Part shown: positions 1 through 11,859 of the stretch, one piece after another
How the letters are laid out: every line of letters starts with the position of its first letter
Position numbering within the stretch: the stretch's first letter is position 1
Assembly (NCBI GenBank): GCA_008704415.1
Contig: VXIS01000076.1
Location: 1-64,000, forward strand
Reading direction: 5' to 3'
DNA from: Sphaerosporella brunnea
Lineage: Eukaryota > Ascomycota > Pezizomycetes > Pezizales > Pyronemataceae
Length of the DNA stretch: 64,000 nt
The notes under the pieces: generated by a model
The model's database searches: none
What the model saw: only the letters and a program-made list of their open reading frames with translations
Told to the model about the DNA's origin: nothing
Position numbers and translations under genes: made by a program

Positions 1-155
1 GGTGTGGGTGTCGTATTCATATGGCGTGCTTCGGCGGTATGATACGACAGGAGCACCCTCACATCGATATTGATATGACGAGCCATCGGTGCCCGCGTCT
101 GCCGCAGAGTCTGATAATACCTCATCTGCTAATGGTGTACTGCAAGTTCAGCTGA

Positions 156-316
156 GCAAGGGGGCGTAATCAAAGCTGGCCACAGGGCAAGCCGATAACG
201 CCAGCATCCTGCACAATAAGCTGGACTCGTCAGAGTGCAAGAGTCTAGTCTCGCAAGGGGGCACAATCTAGGCAGGCCGTAGGGCATGCTGACGATTGTG
301 CCAGGGTCCTGCAATT
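156..316. repeat. imperfect direct duplication
   Basis: GCAAGGGGGC-started blocks of about 62 bp at 156-218 and 255-316 share AGGGCA-, CAGCATCCTGCA/CAGGGTCCTGCA segments. The rest of 1-374 shows nothing else. Confidence 0.6.
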
Positions 317-374
317 ATAGATATGACGACGCACCAGAATACAGCACTGACTCACGAGTGGGGAATGATCGTGC

Positions 375-690
375 TGTATGCATGAATCATTTCTCTGTCC
401 TCGTATGAGCACACCCTGAAAAGCAAACGGCAGAATTTACCCCGCTATTATTCAGGGTCAGAAGCATTCCCACTGACCCTCAGCTCGACGATTGAGGACG
501 AGCGGGTTCTATTATAAAGAGGGCCGTTCCTGCCCACACGACTCCTCCAGATCTTCAGAACCATCAGCTTCAAGGAACAAGACGAACCTCATCAAACACG
601 AAAACGAACCACAAGCCTCCTCATAGAGACACAGATCCTCTTCTCTGTTGTCTTTTCAGAAATCGAACAGAACCCCTTAAGATTATTACA
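375..690 (+). repeat. possible solo LTR
   Basis: A TG...CA-bounded stretch (TGTATGCATGAATC to GATTATTACA) contains a TATA-like TATTATAAAGAGGG at about 511 and an A/C-rich transcript-like leader after it. No target duplication or second copy was found in the window. Confidence 0.3.
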
Positions 691-1660
691 TTGTGATAAT
701 CGAGACTTCCTGGCTCTTCTATTAGCTAAAGGATAACCCACTCTCAGCCTTGACTCAAGATATAAGGAAAAGGCTCACAGGTGGTCTACATCCAAAATAT
801 ACTTCTTGATTCAGCATTGGATCATGAAACCAAGAGTCCGTAAATGGGACAGTCCTGCGGGTGGTGAATTTGAACGCTCTACAGGCACGGACGACACATA
901 CGCCGTTGCATTGACCAAGTCCAACCGCAGGTGTTTCACAAAGACTGAGCATGCGCGCTGCATTCCTTGCCACGAACTCCAGCGATGCGAATGCAAGCAC
1001 AACGACATCGCTGCACTCACTGTTCTTCACTGCACAACCCACACGGTCTGGATTGATTACCATCTCGCTCTGGTGCCACAAGATCCAAACCACCCCTCGG
1101 CACCATGCGTGGAAAGAAGAGTTACTCTCCCGCATCACCATTGAACCGTCCGTCATCCTAGGCTTGCTGCTCTTCCAGTGGTGCGCTCTCTCCAGAGCTG
1201 AAGCGGCTGTTGGACTCCTACTAAGATGCTCGTCGCGACGCTGCCGTCATGGAATGCGTACACTTCGAGTTCACTGATCGCTGCCACGAGGGCCGACACA
1301 AACGCGACCGCAACCACAGCTGCTGGTCAAAGGCGTAGATGCGTAGCAAATTGAAGAGTGTTGCTGTGCATTGAATTGCAAACCATGACCCTGAGATGGC
1401 TGCCACCCGAGAGGCTATTGATGCACCGGTGCATCGCCTGTTCTTGGACAATATCAGGGCAATGCCAGCAAAGAGGAGCAAGAGAAAGGTAAACCCCGAC
1501 AGGGTATGACTGCAATTTTGTGCACAAGGTGATGCTGATGTATGCAGGACGATGGAGATCATGATCATCCAGATGAATGGATTGCTGCAGAGGCAGAGTC
1601 AAATTTTTCCCGGGCTACAACAGACACCGTGGCGACGGATCATCTCCATTCCCCAGGCCA
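691..1660. other. no identifiable feature
   Basis: Overlapping frames of up to 133 residues exist on both strands but none has a recognisable domain, intron structure or conserved partner in the window. Confidence 0.6.
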
Positions 1661-1664
1661 ACCT

Positions 1665-1860
1665 GTCCAACTCCTACCAACTTATTCTACGTCATTCCAA
1701 CTTTTCGGAAATCGTTCAAGGCCCCCCAACTCTTCCTAACTCATCTCAACTCATCCCAACTCATCCCAACGCATCCTAACTCATCCGAACTCATCGCATT
1801 TCATCCCAGGTCATCCCAGGTCATACCAGGTCATCCAAAAGCCTCCTGAATCATCTCAAC
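1665..1860. repeat. degenerate 9-10-bp repeat array
   Basis: Repeats of AACTCATCC and its variant AGGTCATCC run across this stretch. Inverted relatives (GGATGAGTTG) occur at 21588-21612 and near 33310. Confidence 0.7.
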
Positions 1861-3899
1861 GGAGCCACAGGGGGGGGAGTCTTTACCTGACAACGTCACC
1901 TGACAACGTAAGCCAACATCGTGCCCCATCACACTCGAGGCCGCTATTGCGCAACATCACACGAGCCTGCATCGCCGAGCCGGCTAAGGATTTGAACACC
2001 ACTATGGTTGCGGTACAGCAATAAAATTGCCCGTTACTTATGGTCACAACAACACCCGCCATGCTTCTGGTAAACACTATGGCTCCCTTATCGAACGCTC
2101 AATGCATAGTGGACAACCACGACGATCGTAGTCAGTCCTCCAACAAAGCAGGTGGCTCAATCACCCCTCCGCGGCCAGCATTTGGCATTCCAGGAGGATT
2201 GGAGCTTTCGGACCGTTCAGATGTAACTGCACCCTTTGCCCACCACAGATTAGCGCTCTTAGTCTTAGTAGTGGCCAATAACCTTGTGGTGCGCTCTGGC
2301 TGAGACATGCCTGTACACCCCGTTGTGATCCCATGATGTGACCAGATCCACGCATGGTGTACCGAACTCGGCTCGCCTTGTACTTCACCAAATACAACGG
2401 TCATGGAATGCTGCAACTTCCTATCGTACCAGAGTCGTTGAAGTACTTCAACATTGGCTTCCAATCCAATTGGTCAAAGGTTTTTGACATCAAAGACATT
2501 TCAAACATCAATGTCCTTCTGGGTGACGAAGATGCGTATGCAGCATAGGTGAGTGAATAATGAGCTGCAAGACCCAAGACAGTGTGGACGCAAGGTGCGA
2601 GGCAATCAGAAGCCCGAAAAGGCAACGCGGCATAGATCACAAGATGCGCTTGTTTGAGAAGCGATACAACGTACAATATGGCTGACTTCCGAATTTGGGT
2701 TCTGTGTGTTTCCATTTTCATTTGTTAGAAATTGCTTGGCAAGCACCAGTGGTGTGCAGGCAATCCACCTGATATCTTCGCCGCTGATGACTCAGAGATC
2801 TCCGGTGCCTGCATGTGTAATAATGATGAGACAGTTGGCGGTAAAACCGGCATGCCCTGGTGAGAAGACTGCAAACATGATAGAGATTTTGCCCGCAGCT
2901 TTTGGAAGGGCATGGCTGAAACCGAAAAGCTAGTGGGAAATGCGCTACCATTTGCTAGGTACCACGACGAGATAACTTTTGGTCCCAGACGGACAGTATT
3001 GTATATCTCCTCTTGACTGACTTTACGTCACGGTAGGGTGTCATTCACGTTTTTACCTGTTACAGGGCGTTCCTTTTCGGGAGAATCATACTCACACCAA
3101 ACTCTTTTCCTTCGCTACCCCACTTTCGCTAGCACACAGTGTAAAGATGGTGGAAGGTTGACACTTACCCTAAATCCTGGACACCAAATATGAGCAAGAT
3201 GTTGCGACGTGACAGTCCGCAGCCGGAGATGTCTGGTAAAACCCGGAACACCTGTCGTCCAGCCTGCGTTTCACCTCAAGCGCTGACCTGGAACGGTGGT
3301 AACCGTATTCTGAAACAAACACGAGTTGTTTGCGGGGTTCCGGCCAGCGCATCCGCGGCATTCGGCGGTACGCCTGTATGCAGTTCGAGCAACGCTCTGG
3401 GGGCGTTCTGTCCAAAATGAATCACATCTGAACAGCCCTTAAAAATCGCGGATTCTAACAACAGCCACCAGGACAGAAGCAATGAGACAGAAGCAATAAT
3501 GTTATCGGTAGGTTTAGCAGCAGGCACGGCCTTTGTGGTGGGGGCGAAGACGCAGAGCATGAGATATCTCACGCCGGTATGAAACAGTGGTATCACCAAA
3601 TTCTATTACTCCTGTTTGCATCGGTGCAGGTTAGATATTGCCGCTACGATGCTCGATACGGCGTGAGGTTTGTGAAATTTGCTCCGCACCCAGTGAAACC
3701 AATACTATTGCGGATACCTTGTGTTATGCCGCCCACAGCGATCCAGGCGTTGTCGCCGTGATCTACTACATAACTCTTTACCATTTGCATTGTGGCCGAC
3801 CCCGGTTCCTCTCCACCAACTGCCTCGCCGAACCCCTTTATCCTGGTGCCAATACTGTATCTATTTACCAGCATGGTTGCTGCAAATTTTTCTATGCCA
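1861..3899. other. no identifiable feature
   Basis: Only short frames, no repeats or ends matched. Confidence 0.6.
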
Positions 3900-4086
3900 C
3901 TGTCCGTCAGGGTTGTCAAAAGTCCGGCCAGTCCGGCTTTGAGCGCGGCCTGAACCGGACTGATTGAAACGGGCTTTTGAAATCACGGCCCGTTTGGACC
4001 AGGCTTCTTGGATCGAGACCCAGGCGCCTACGGGCATCCGCCAGGCCCAGAGGTTCCCGGCGCCGGCGGGCCCACCAGGCATCTGT

Positions 4087-4281
4087 ACTTTTTTGATTAC
4101 ACATACAGATGGAACTGTGGAAGGCGGTCCAGGACGCTACCAAGGAAGACGGAGCCAGGAGACGGTGGCCGTCCACCTCAGTGGTGGACCTGCTGGCGGA
4201 TGATAGGTGCACGGAGGCGGTTTTGAACTTCCTTTGCACCACAAAGATTGGCTGCTGGTCCGATAAGGGCTCTATGTAACG
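4087..4281 (+). pseudogene. LINE ORF2 C-terminal fragment inside hAT-like copy 1
   Basis: The frame MELWKAVQDATKEDG, then LLADDRCTEAVLNFLCTTK and a TAA stop at about 4279, matches the extreme C-terminus of the LINE at 14197-14440 and of the fragment at 59250-59640. In the full LINE this motif follows a CCHC zinc-binding segment. The same fragment sits at the equivalent place in copy 2 (20636-20830, minus), so it was already inside the element when it multiplied. Confidence 0.65.
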
Positions 4282-4346
4282 ACTGTTTTTTCCTTCTTCT
4301 CGTAGGGATACTGCAAGCACCGGTCATGCAAGATCACTCTCTGATT

Positions 4347-4640
4347 CATCAGAATACACTCGCCCCCGAGTGATTCCATATGCATTTAAAGTCATGTATC
4401 ATCACTCAACACTGTTCATGAGCTGGCACTCGCCCTCGAGTGATTGTGTATGCATCGAGGGTCATGTATTATCACGCAATGTGATGCATGAGCTGGCACT
4501 CGCCTCCGAGTGATTGTGTATGCAGCAGTGGTCATGTATTATCACGCAATGTCATGCATGAGCTGGCACTCGCCTCCGAGTGATTGCGTATGCATTCACA
4601 GTCATGAATTATCATGCAAGGAGGTTCATCAGCTGGCACT
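4347..4640 (+). repeat. tandem array of about 70-bp units
   Basis: About four imperfect units each contain CACTCGCCTCCGAGTGATT, a palindromic motif, followed by GTCATGTATTATCACGCAAT. The inverted copy at about 20079-20300 has only about three, so unit number varies between insertions. Confidence 0.8.
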
Positions 4641-5383
4641 CGACAGCGTGCGATGACAATCATCCCAAGTTGCTTGCAAAATTTGCGGCTATTAAGTCAA
4701 ACCGTAACACACTTCTCCCTGCTGATTGTACCAAACTGCTGATCACCGCCTGTCTTTTGTTGCACGGGACCTAGGTGACTGAAGGTGCCCATCAGGCCCG
4801 GTGAACACCCGGCGCCCGGCGGGTCCGCCAGGCACCGGTACTGTCTTTGCTTACACTGACATCAAGAAAAAGAAAACGAAAGCCAGATACAGACCAAAAG
4901 TGAAGCCCCTACCCATCAATCTCCGCCCCCCTGTTCCAAGGAAAACATCATCAGTTTGGATCCATATTCTTCTGCCTCTCTTCCGACCTGATTTTTCTGG
5001 GTTAAAGGGCGTGATTTGTGAGCAAAACGTCCGCAGTTCCGCTCCGTTTTATCCCGCCTCTCCTCCGAGCTGTAGTTTTCGGGTTAAACGTGCGCGGATT
5101 CTGCCGGTGATCGCCAAGTCAATTCATTGCGATCGACGCTTTAGCTCTTGTGGAACAAGCACTCAGCGATCAGCGCTTTTAGAGGCCCTGAGTTCGGCCT
5201 GCTGACCGAATCGATCTTCACCAGGGGTATCCGGCGCCGGCCGGCGCCCATCAGATATCCAGGCTTTTCTTACACCGGCTCGAACCTATCAAGCTTTCCG
5301 CATCATCGGCCCGACCTGACCCACTCCGTGGGGCCCGGTTTGACCTGGCGGGCGGCCGGACTATTGACAGCCCGGCTGTCCGT

Positions 5384-7139
5384 CCATTCGCATGCGAGAG
5401 GCCACAAGACCCGGAAGGACTGCCGCTGGAAGGCCTGCAAACTTGAATGCCGCACCCTGAGTGTGCCACTGAGCTGAAATCTACTAGTCGTAACACCAAC
5501 GGCATTGGCACAGATTCAGGTTCTGAGTTGTCTGATCAGGACATGGCACAGTGCGAGCCTCTTTTGACATCCATCAACGGCGACGCCAGACCACCAAAGA
5601 CAAGGGAAGAGGCGCCAGGAGGCACGGCTAAGCCCAAAATACATGCTTCAGCTCCGGTCTAACCTACTCGCAGGATCTCTGTCCAAGCCGGTGATAGTGT
5701 TGGAGGGCAAGCGCCCCGGTATCCGGCAGCGTAATTGACCCGACTCACAATGCCGTCGCCATTGCCAAGACACTCCGCATACACTTGGTGAGACACAATT
5801 CCGACTCGATATTCCTGTCGTCCCGACTCTGGTACACCTTCGTCCAGTTCCTGCCATCCGCCATGTATCGGTTATGGTTTCAGTCATGGTTTTCCTCGGC
5901 ATTCAACAATTGAACGCACTCGACCATGTTGGACTCAGTTTTGGTCCGGGCAAAGGTCCGCACCGATCAGGCAACGTTCTAGACCGAAGCCCATGCTGCT
6001 ATAATATTATGTGGTTGATCCTGCCATACGCTATCTTCTCACCGTGTTTACACCCCCAGGTAATGCCCTGGTTCCTACTTCAGAACACGCTCCAGGATCT
6101 CCGACGGCAACCCTGGCAGCACATACACGAGGTGGTACCTGCGACTGGACTGGACCCCGATTTTGTCCGAAAATACTGCAAAACATGAGGTTGCCGGTGG
6201 AAACGGACCGATAGACGTCGAGAATGACTTGGTAACCTCAACACTTTTTAAATGGAACGAAAGAATGGGTGGCAATGGTCCCTACTGGCATCAAGAAACC
6301 GTGTGGGATACGGTTTCACAACAGACAGTGGTGCAATTATGGTATATTGTACCAGCTAAACACAAGCAAGACGCTCAGCGATGGCATTTGAGTCGGGGCG
6401 TTCAGACTGCCTCGCATGGTGATTGTGACGTGCGTAAAACGCCGACCAAGTGAAGGTGGTAGAATACCAGGAGGGTCGATGTAAAGGAGCTAAGAATCTC
6501 TATTTCGCGGTTGAATCACAGGAAGCACCAACGGCGGCCATGGATTCTGTGCATGAACGAACTAGAGGGTGGGCACTCCGAGGTTACATGGTAATTAGTT
6601 CAACGTGATGGGTATGAGGCATGGGGGTGCGGCACGACGAGATTATAGACTTCTGTCAACCAGAGCGATACCAGCAAGCACGGCAATCGCAGCAATACAT
6701 TGAGTACCTGTAGAAGGACTCAGCGCGCTATTGTCGGTCTTCCGAAGCTTCAGACAGGCATAAGATGCATGCTTGTTTCTGGGGGGTAATTATAGTACAT
6801 TCAACCGTATACTATGGTGACCTGTAGGTAAATGATACAGACTGTGCTACCCCGTAGGTGCTAAGCATACAACTGCGGCTCTCCTAAGAAAAGAAAATTA
6901 TGGAAATCGCAACAGACCAAATGCAACAGATTGTGTTCAGCCGCTCATGCCAGAATGCACTGGTACTCCTCATGCTCCTTTCGTTTCCCCTTTTTGATTG
7001 TCATTTCCCTTTACCTTCTTTCCTTGCCTGTGTTTGCGCACCTTGTGTGACTGTTTGTAGGCTGCTCATCCTCCGTGGTAGGCATCAAGACTGACATCCC
7101 CGTCACTGGCCACTGAAGCCCCAGCCAGGTATATCGTGT
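5384..7139. other. intergenic; contains a 15-base rRNA-like match
   Basis: No gene seen. TGGTTGATCCTGCCA at 6012-6026 equals the 5' start of eukaryotic 18S rRNA, but the following bases do not continue the match. Confidence 0.55.
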
Positions 7140-8470
7140 TGTCATGGTGAGCCGTGGGCTAGCAACAGAGACGCTGCGCCGTGGTGGGTCGCCGGCCGCT
7201 GACGGTCCCCGGGAGGTTGGCTCCGCCCGCCCGGCCGGCACAGGAACTTAAGGGTCCGGCCAACGCCGCTGCGTTCTGTTCCTCACCACACACGGTTCTC
7301 TGGGCTCGACTCTCCTTTCCCTGTGACAGTCGAGTCATTGTGCAATTGGATGGCCTACCTGGGTAACCACGGACGCACAAAATCCATCACCATGAAGCCA
7401 TACCTCACCGGCCTGCGATCCTACTGCGTTGCTATGGGCATGAGCAGGGACGAACTCGAGGTGTTCCGCCAACCCCGGGTACAATAAGTCATCCGCGGCA
7501 TCAAGATTTTCCCCGGAGCAAGAGAGGGAGACCTAAGGGAGCACCTTCCCATTACCCGCGACCACCTGCTGCGCATCCTTGCAAGATTCGAAACCAACAC
7601 GCAGGAAGGGGCTCCCTACCATGCTGCGTTCTGCACTGCCTTCGCTGGCTTCCTTCGAGTGGACGAATCTACCTGGACCTCCGCCGAGCGCCGCGGATAT
7701 CTCATCATGGCACGTCGGCCGCAGATCCATACAATTCCTATATGACGACTCACGCCTCTATTTAATACTCGCTGCATGCAGGACAGATCATTTCTGGGTG
7801 GGAATTACCATTACCATCGCCGCTGCCTCGGAGGTTGCATGCCCTGTCAAATCACGACGCGACCTCTTCGAGAAATACCCGCTCCCAACCTTCAGCCCCC
7901 TCTTCACTCTCAGCCGCTACCCCACCACCCCCGCCAATTATGCCTTCACTCACACCAAGGTCATCAGCCAGCTTCGCGCCATCTTGCACGCGCTGGGCGT
8001 AGCAGGAAACTATTCCGAACAGTCCTTTCGGAGGGGTGCAACAATCCGGGCCCGCTCCATTGGCATTCTGGACGCCGATCTACAGCTACCGGGCCGCTGG
8101 AAATCAAACGCTTACAAACGCTACATTGAAGTTCACCCCGCACACGTCTACCATGTCTCTCGCGGCCTGCAGACCTTGCCGCCGCCTCCCAAGAGCCACT
8201 AGGGCCCGGACCTGGGGTGTTTGGGAGAAGCGGTCGGCAGCTTCGCTGCCGCACCCTGGCAAAACACAGGAGGAGTATAAGGATCGAGTGGAGGAACGAG
8301 GAAGGGAGAGGAAGATGGAAGACGGAGATGGGATAGTTGTGCTTTGCTTGTCCGCGCCGGCGTTCACTTTGTATTTGGTCTCAATGGGCTTTTATTGGTT
8401 TGGGGTTTGCAGACGCGATAGTTGCTAGCTAGCTGATAGTGATGCGGCACGTGTCGTCTGTGCGTCTTTC
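7140..8470 (+). mobile_element. tyrosine-recombinase element within an LTR-like repeat
   Basis: The left flank (7140-7290, from TGTCATGGTGAGCCGTGGGC) and right flank (8205-8440) match the left and right parts of the block at 32469-32870, where they are adjacent. The tracts between, about 7300-8202, encode a tyrosine recombinase. Either a Crypton-like element inserted in the repeat, or the block at 32469 is a deletion derivative of this element. Confidence 0.65.
7300..8202 (+). pseudogene. Crypton/DIRS-type tyrosine recombinase, decayed
   Basis: The N-terminal SAM-like half is readable as WMAYLGNHGRTKSITMKPYL, TGLRSYCVAMGMSRDELEVF, then after a TAA, VIRGIKIFPGAREG, LPITRDHLLRILARFE and HAAFCTAFAGFLRVDESTW, the region of the first catalytic Arg. 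Frames shift at about 7700-7760. The C-terminal half (from 7790) has SEQSFRRGATIRARSIG and LQLPGRWKSNAYKRYIEV. That is the H-x-x-R and nucleophile Tyr region, but Gln replaces the usual His. A TAG stop ends it at 8200-8202. At least one internal stop and one frameshift make it inactive. Members of this class cut and rejoin DNA during element integration. Confidence 0.8.
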
Positions 8471-10035
8471 TCTCCACCTTCCTCTATCGCTCTCTAGCCT
8501 CAGCATCACCAGAGAAGGGTGCATCTCGGGCCGCAAGCGTTGGTCGCACTGGAACCACTACGTTACTTGGCTCTGCACACGTTGATGAATCAGGGTCGGG
8601 AGGAAACATTTCGGCTGCGTGTTTCGTCGGCTTCTCTGTCGGGTTACACGGCCTGAAGCACCTAGGTTTCGGCTTTGTCGCAGCATCTGGTACTTGCAAC
8701 ATTTCTGCTTTAGGCAGTGCGCGTGGGCTCGTGGTGCAGGCAGCATCGGGGTGGCCAGACGTATGTCGAAGCCCCAATCCTGCATCCACACATCTGATGT
8801 TTGCGCTGGGTGGTACTCTGTCTACTTGGCGAGCAGATGAACATCCTCCGCAACCAGTCTTGTGAACTCCATGAGGTGTTTAGGGCAAGTGCGGCCTTCG
8901 ATCTGCGACCGGCAGGATTTGTCCGAGTTGCCAAGCATGTCACAGTTGCCGCACTTGTGAGTCTCACGCGAACAATCTAACGACCGGCTGATCCGCTAGT
9001 GATGACACAGGCACCTATTTGAACGTATGCACACCTCCCATCGACGTGCAATCTTGTTCCTTTGACTGGCCGGTATTCTACTTGGAAACAACTGGCCGTG
9101 TAGTTTCAAACGCACATGAGGCCTTACCTGTGACGTCGTGCTCGTGGGTGTTCAACTGGGTGAGATATGGTAGCAATCGAATGCTGCAGCTCTCCCATCC
9201 AGCCCCCTCCTCCTATCGGAGTGCTTCCCGGAATTTGCCGTATTTGGGTTCGCGAAGGAACCAGGTATTTTCTTCTTGCGGCATGTTTGGTGGCGTGGAC
9301 CGGTTGCGATATGGACAAAATCTTCCTCAATCCCTTGGGGCCAACTGCAGCATTGAGAGTTTGCGTTGGGGTATTCTAATTATACGGACGCTCATGATGG
9401 GGGAAAGACAGGATTTTGGTTTGCACATGGTAGAGTTTGAGTGCTGGCAAGCGTGGGCTCTAGCATAGCGTTGGGAGCTGCGCATACGATTGGTCCTAGG
9501 CGCGGAGCTGCGATCAAATGTTGCAACTAGATGCTCAAGTTACAACAAAGTTTCGTTCTGTACCCAAAACATGGGTTTCGTTGCTCATCACATCGTCGTT
9601 CCCATTGCTGCAGCCGTATTTCGACTTTGTCCGCTCAGGAGCCTTAGCAGCAAACACGTCATGAGCCCTTCTCACGGGGCACACCTGTAAGATCTGGACA
9701 GCCAAGTTGACACCTTGAGACTTTTGTCTGCGTATTCACGACACATAAGACGACTACACACGGTTCGATCTCTTCTGCTGAGGCCCCAGATCCTGAGCAT
9801 ACTCTGATTTAAAGCTGGTCGCAGTATCCACCTTCAAGCATATGTTCTGGATAAGCAAACAGGTGGTTCGCATCGTCGATGGCAGCGAGTCTACAGCTAC
9901 ACAGTTTACCCAGTCCACGGCTATCAGTTGCGCCCATGTGTGTGGTTTTGTTCTGTCCATCATCATGCTCTCTGTTGACGTCAAGACATTCTCCCAGGCT
10001 TTACGTAGAATACTGCATGGATTCAGACAGGAGTA
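8471..10035. other. no clear gene; zinc-knuckle-like trace
   Basis: On the minus strand at about 8905-8955 HKCGNCDMLGNSDKSC resembles a degenerate Gag zinc knuckle lacking its His. Nothing else was recognised. Confidence 0.35.
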
Positions 10036-10043
10036 GTGCAGGG

Positions 10044-11162
10044 CAGGGCTGACAATAGTCTGGCCGTCCGCCAGGTCCAACAGTGCCCCACAGCCTATGG
10101 GATAGGTGCCGGCCGGCGCCCGATCTCCCTGGTGACGTTCGGCTCTGTCAGCGGGGCAAACTCGGTGCTACTAAAAGTGCTGATTGCTCGGTGCCGGATC
10201 AGCAGAAGCGAGGACGTCGATTGCAATCAATTCACACGTCAATCACCGGGAGATTCCGAGTATGTTCAACCCAAAAATTGCAACTCGGAGGAGATGCGGG
10301 ATAAGACGGATGAAAGTGCTGACGTTTTACTCACAAATCCAAAAATTTCAAAACCTGAACAGCGTACCAGAACAGTACCCGTGCGTCACCATAATTGTAG
10401 TGCTGGATTATGCCGATTTTTTTTCGTTCTTCTTGGTTGTCATAGATATTGATCTGACAGTGCCACCACAGAAAATTGCTCGTGTGCACTTGCTGGAACT
10501 GACGCGGAGTTGCCTATTTTTGTGGTTGTGGTTTCTAGCCTCGCAATACTGTATAAAGTGTACAGCATACTCGGCATCTCTTTCCGATTCTTTCAAAACA
10601 TCCAGCGCTACAACCGCAGGAAGCCATCATTTACAACTAGCAAATCTTCACTTTTCCACCGCTGGTAACTTCTCGATTTCTTTCGAAAACCATTCTAACT
10701 GTTCAGCTTAGAGATGTCTCATGATCCTCGAACAGTCCTGACTGTTCCAAGCCGTTGATACACCATCAGATATCAGAGGGCGTCGTTGGGAGACGATTTG
10801 ATTGAAGCTATTGAGTGTAACAGGTCGTGGGCAAGGCGAGGTCTGGTGTAGGGAGCAGGGTCGCAAATCTAGCAGCTTCAGCGTATGCTGAATAATTTGG
10901 AACGTCGGAGGGTGGATAACGAAGCCTAGGGGGCTTCAACAGTTGGTCCTTGATTCGTGTTGAGTCTTTTAATGTCAATTGAAGCAGGCATCCGTGGGGC
11001 CCGCCGATCGTCGGGTTTTAACTGGGCCTGATAGTCTCAGAAAGGTACCTAGGTGTCTTGAAAAAAGGCCTGGTCTCACTGTTGCAATTTCGAAAGCCCG
11101 TTTCAACCCAACGGGTTCAGACCTTGTGGAAAGCCGGACGGGGTGGACGTTTAACGGCCTTG
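10044..11162 (+). mobile_element. hAT-like element, family A copy 3, degenerate
   Basis: It begins CAGGGCTGACAATAGTCTGG and shares the following 250 bp with the start of the copy at 19461. The other end carries AAAGCCGGACGGGGTGGACG and is related to the end of that copy. Flanks GTGCAGGG and GTGCCCGG agree at 6 of 8 positions. The middle differs and includes a TATA-like CTGTATAAAGTG at about 10548. No transposase is recognised. Confidence 0.7.
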
Positions 11163-11258
11163 GTGCCCGGACGTCAGGTCTTGAATATCCACTATCCAAA
11201 CCACATTTGTTCAATTCAAACTTGCCGCTCAAAAACGGTGTAGATGGATTCTGTGCAC

Positions 11259-11473
11259 TGTAGGAGATATAATTTGAGGAGGGAGCGACGGTATGTATTG
11301 AGCTTATAAGATCTAGAAACCGGGAGACGGGCGCCCAATTTATTCAGGCGCCCTCGCCTCTCTATCCTCTAGAGCCTCACTACATATTGCAGTGTCCTTG
11401 AGTCTTTGCCTCACGGACGCGTCACCTTCTTTTATCAATGACGCTCTTAGACTCCTTATCTGGAGTTCCAACA
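11259..11473 (+). repeat. solo LTR with 5-bp target duplication (copy 1)
   Basis: A 215-bp block starts TGTAGGAGATATAAT and ends TTCCAACA, flanked by exact TGCAC repeats (11254-11258, 11474-11478). It is close to the block at 27059-27278. No internal retrotransposon sequence is attached, so it is a solo LTR left by recombination. Confidence 0.9.
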
Positions 11474-11859
11474 TGCACCATTGGATTTGACCATTGGAAT
11501 GTCTTTCCCCGAAACAGTGATTGCAGCGTCACGCTACAACTGCTGCATGCCCAATATCACCAGTTAACAAGCAGGTATGATGTGATTTGCTGCGAACTAT
11601 TCTATCAAAGGCAAGCAGAAAGGCCGAGACTGCGACAGTCTGAGCAGCTATCGAACACCCTATGTTAGCGCCTGATCCGTAGAGATGCATACTGCATATT
11701 TTATGCACCATCGCCAGTCGCAGCCTCATAGGCAAAACGGTGTGGGGCTCGGCGGTGCGGCCACCAAGAAAGAATGAAAAACATCTTACATCGCACCATA
11801 CGGCGGACCCTTCTATCGTGCTCAACGTGGCAGGTTCGACAGTGCAGTCTACCAAGCAT

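Larger units (their letters stand above)
3908..5375 (+). mobile_element. hAT-like element, family A copy 1, with 8-bp target duplication
   Basis: The left end is CAGGGTTGTCAAAAGTCCGG; the right end read inward is CCGGGCTGTCAATAGTCCGG (18/20). The flanks are exact 8-bp direct repeats, CTGTCCGT at 3900-3907 and 5376-5383, as expected for hAT insertion. No transposase is present, so it is non-autonomous. Internal parts are subterminal GC-rich repeats, a LINE C-terminal fragment (about 4087-4281) and a tandem array of 70-bp units (about 4347-4640). An inverted, longer copy lies at 19461-21009. Confidence 0.9.

Noticed and set aside
4801..5205. 134-residue frame also found (inverted) at 19761-19952
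   Set aside because: It starts at GTG, lies in the conserved DNA of a non-autonomous hAT-like element, and the two copies do not keep the frame to the same end.
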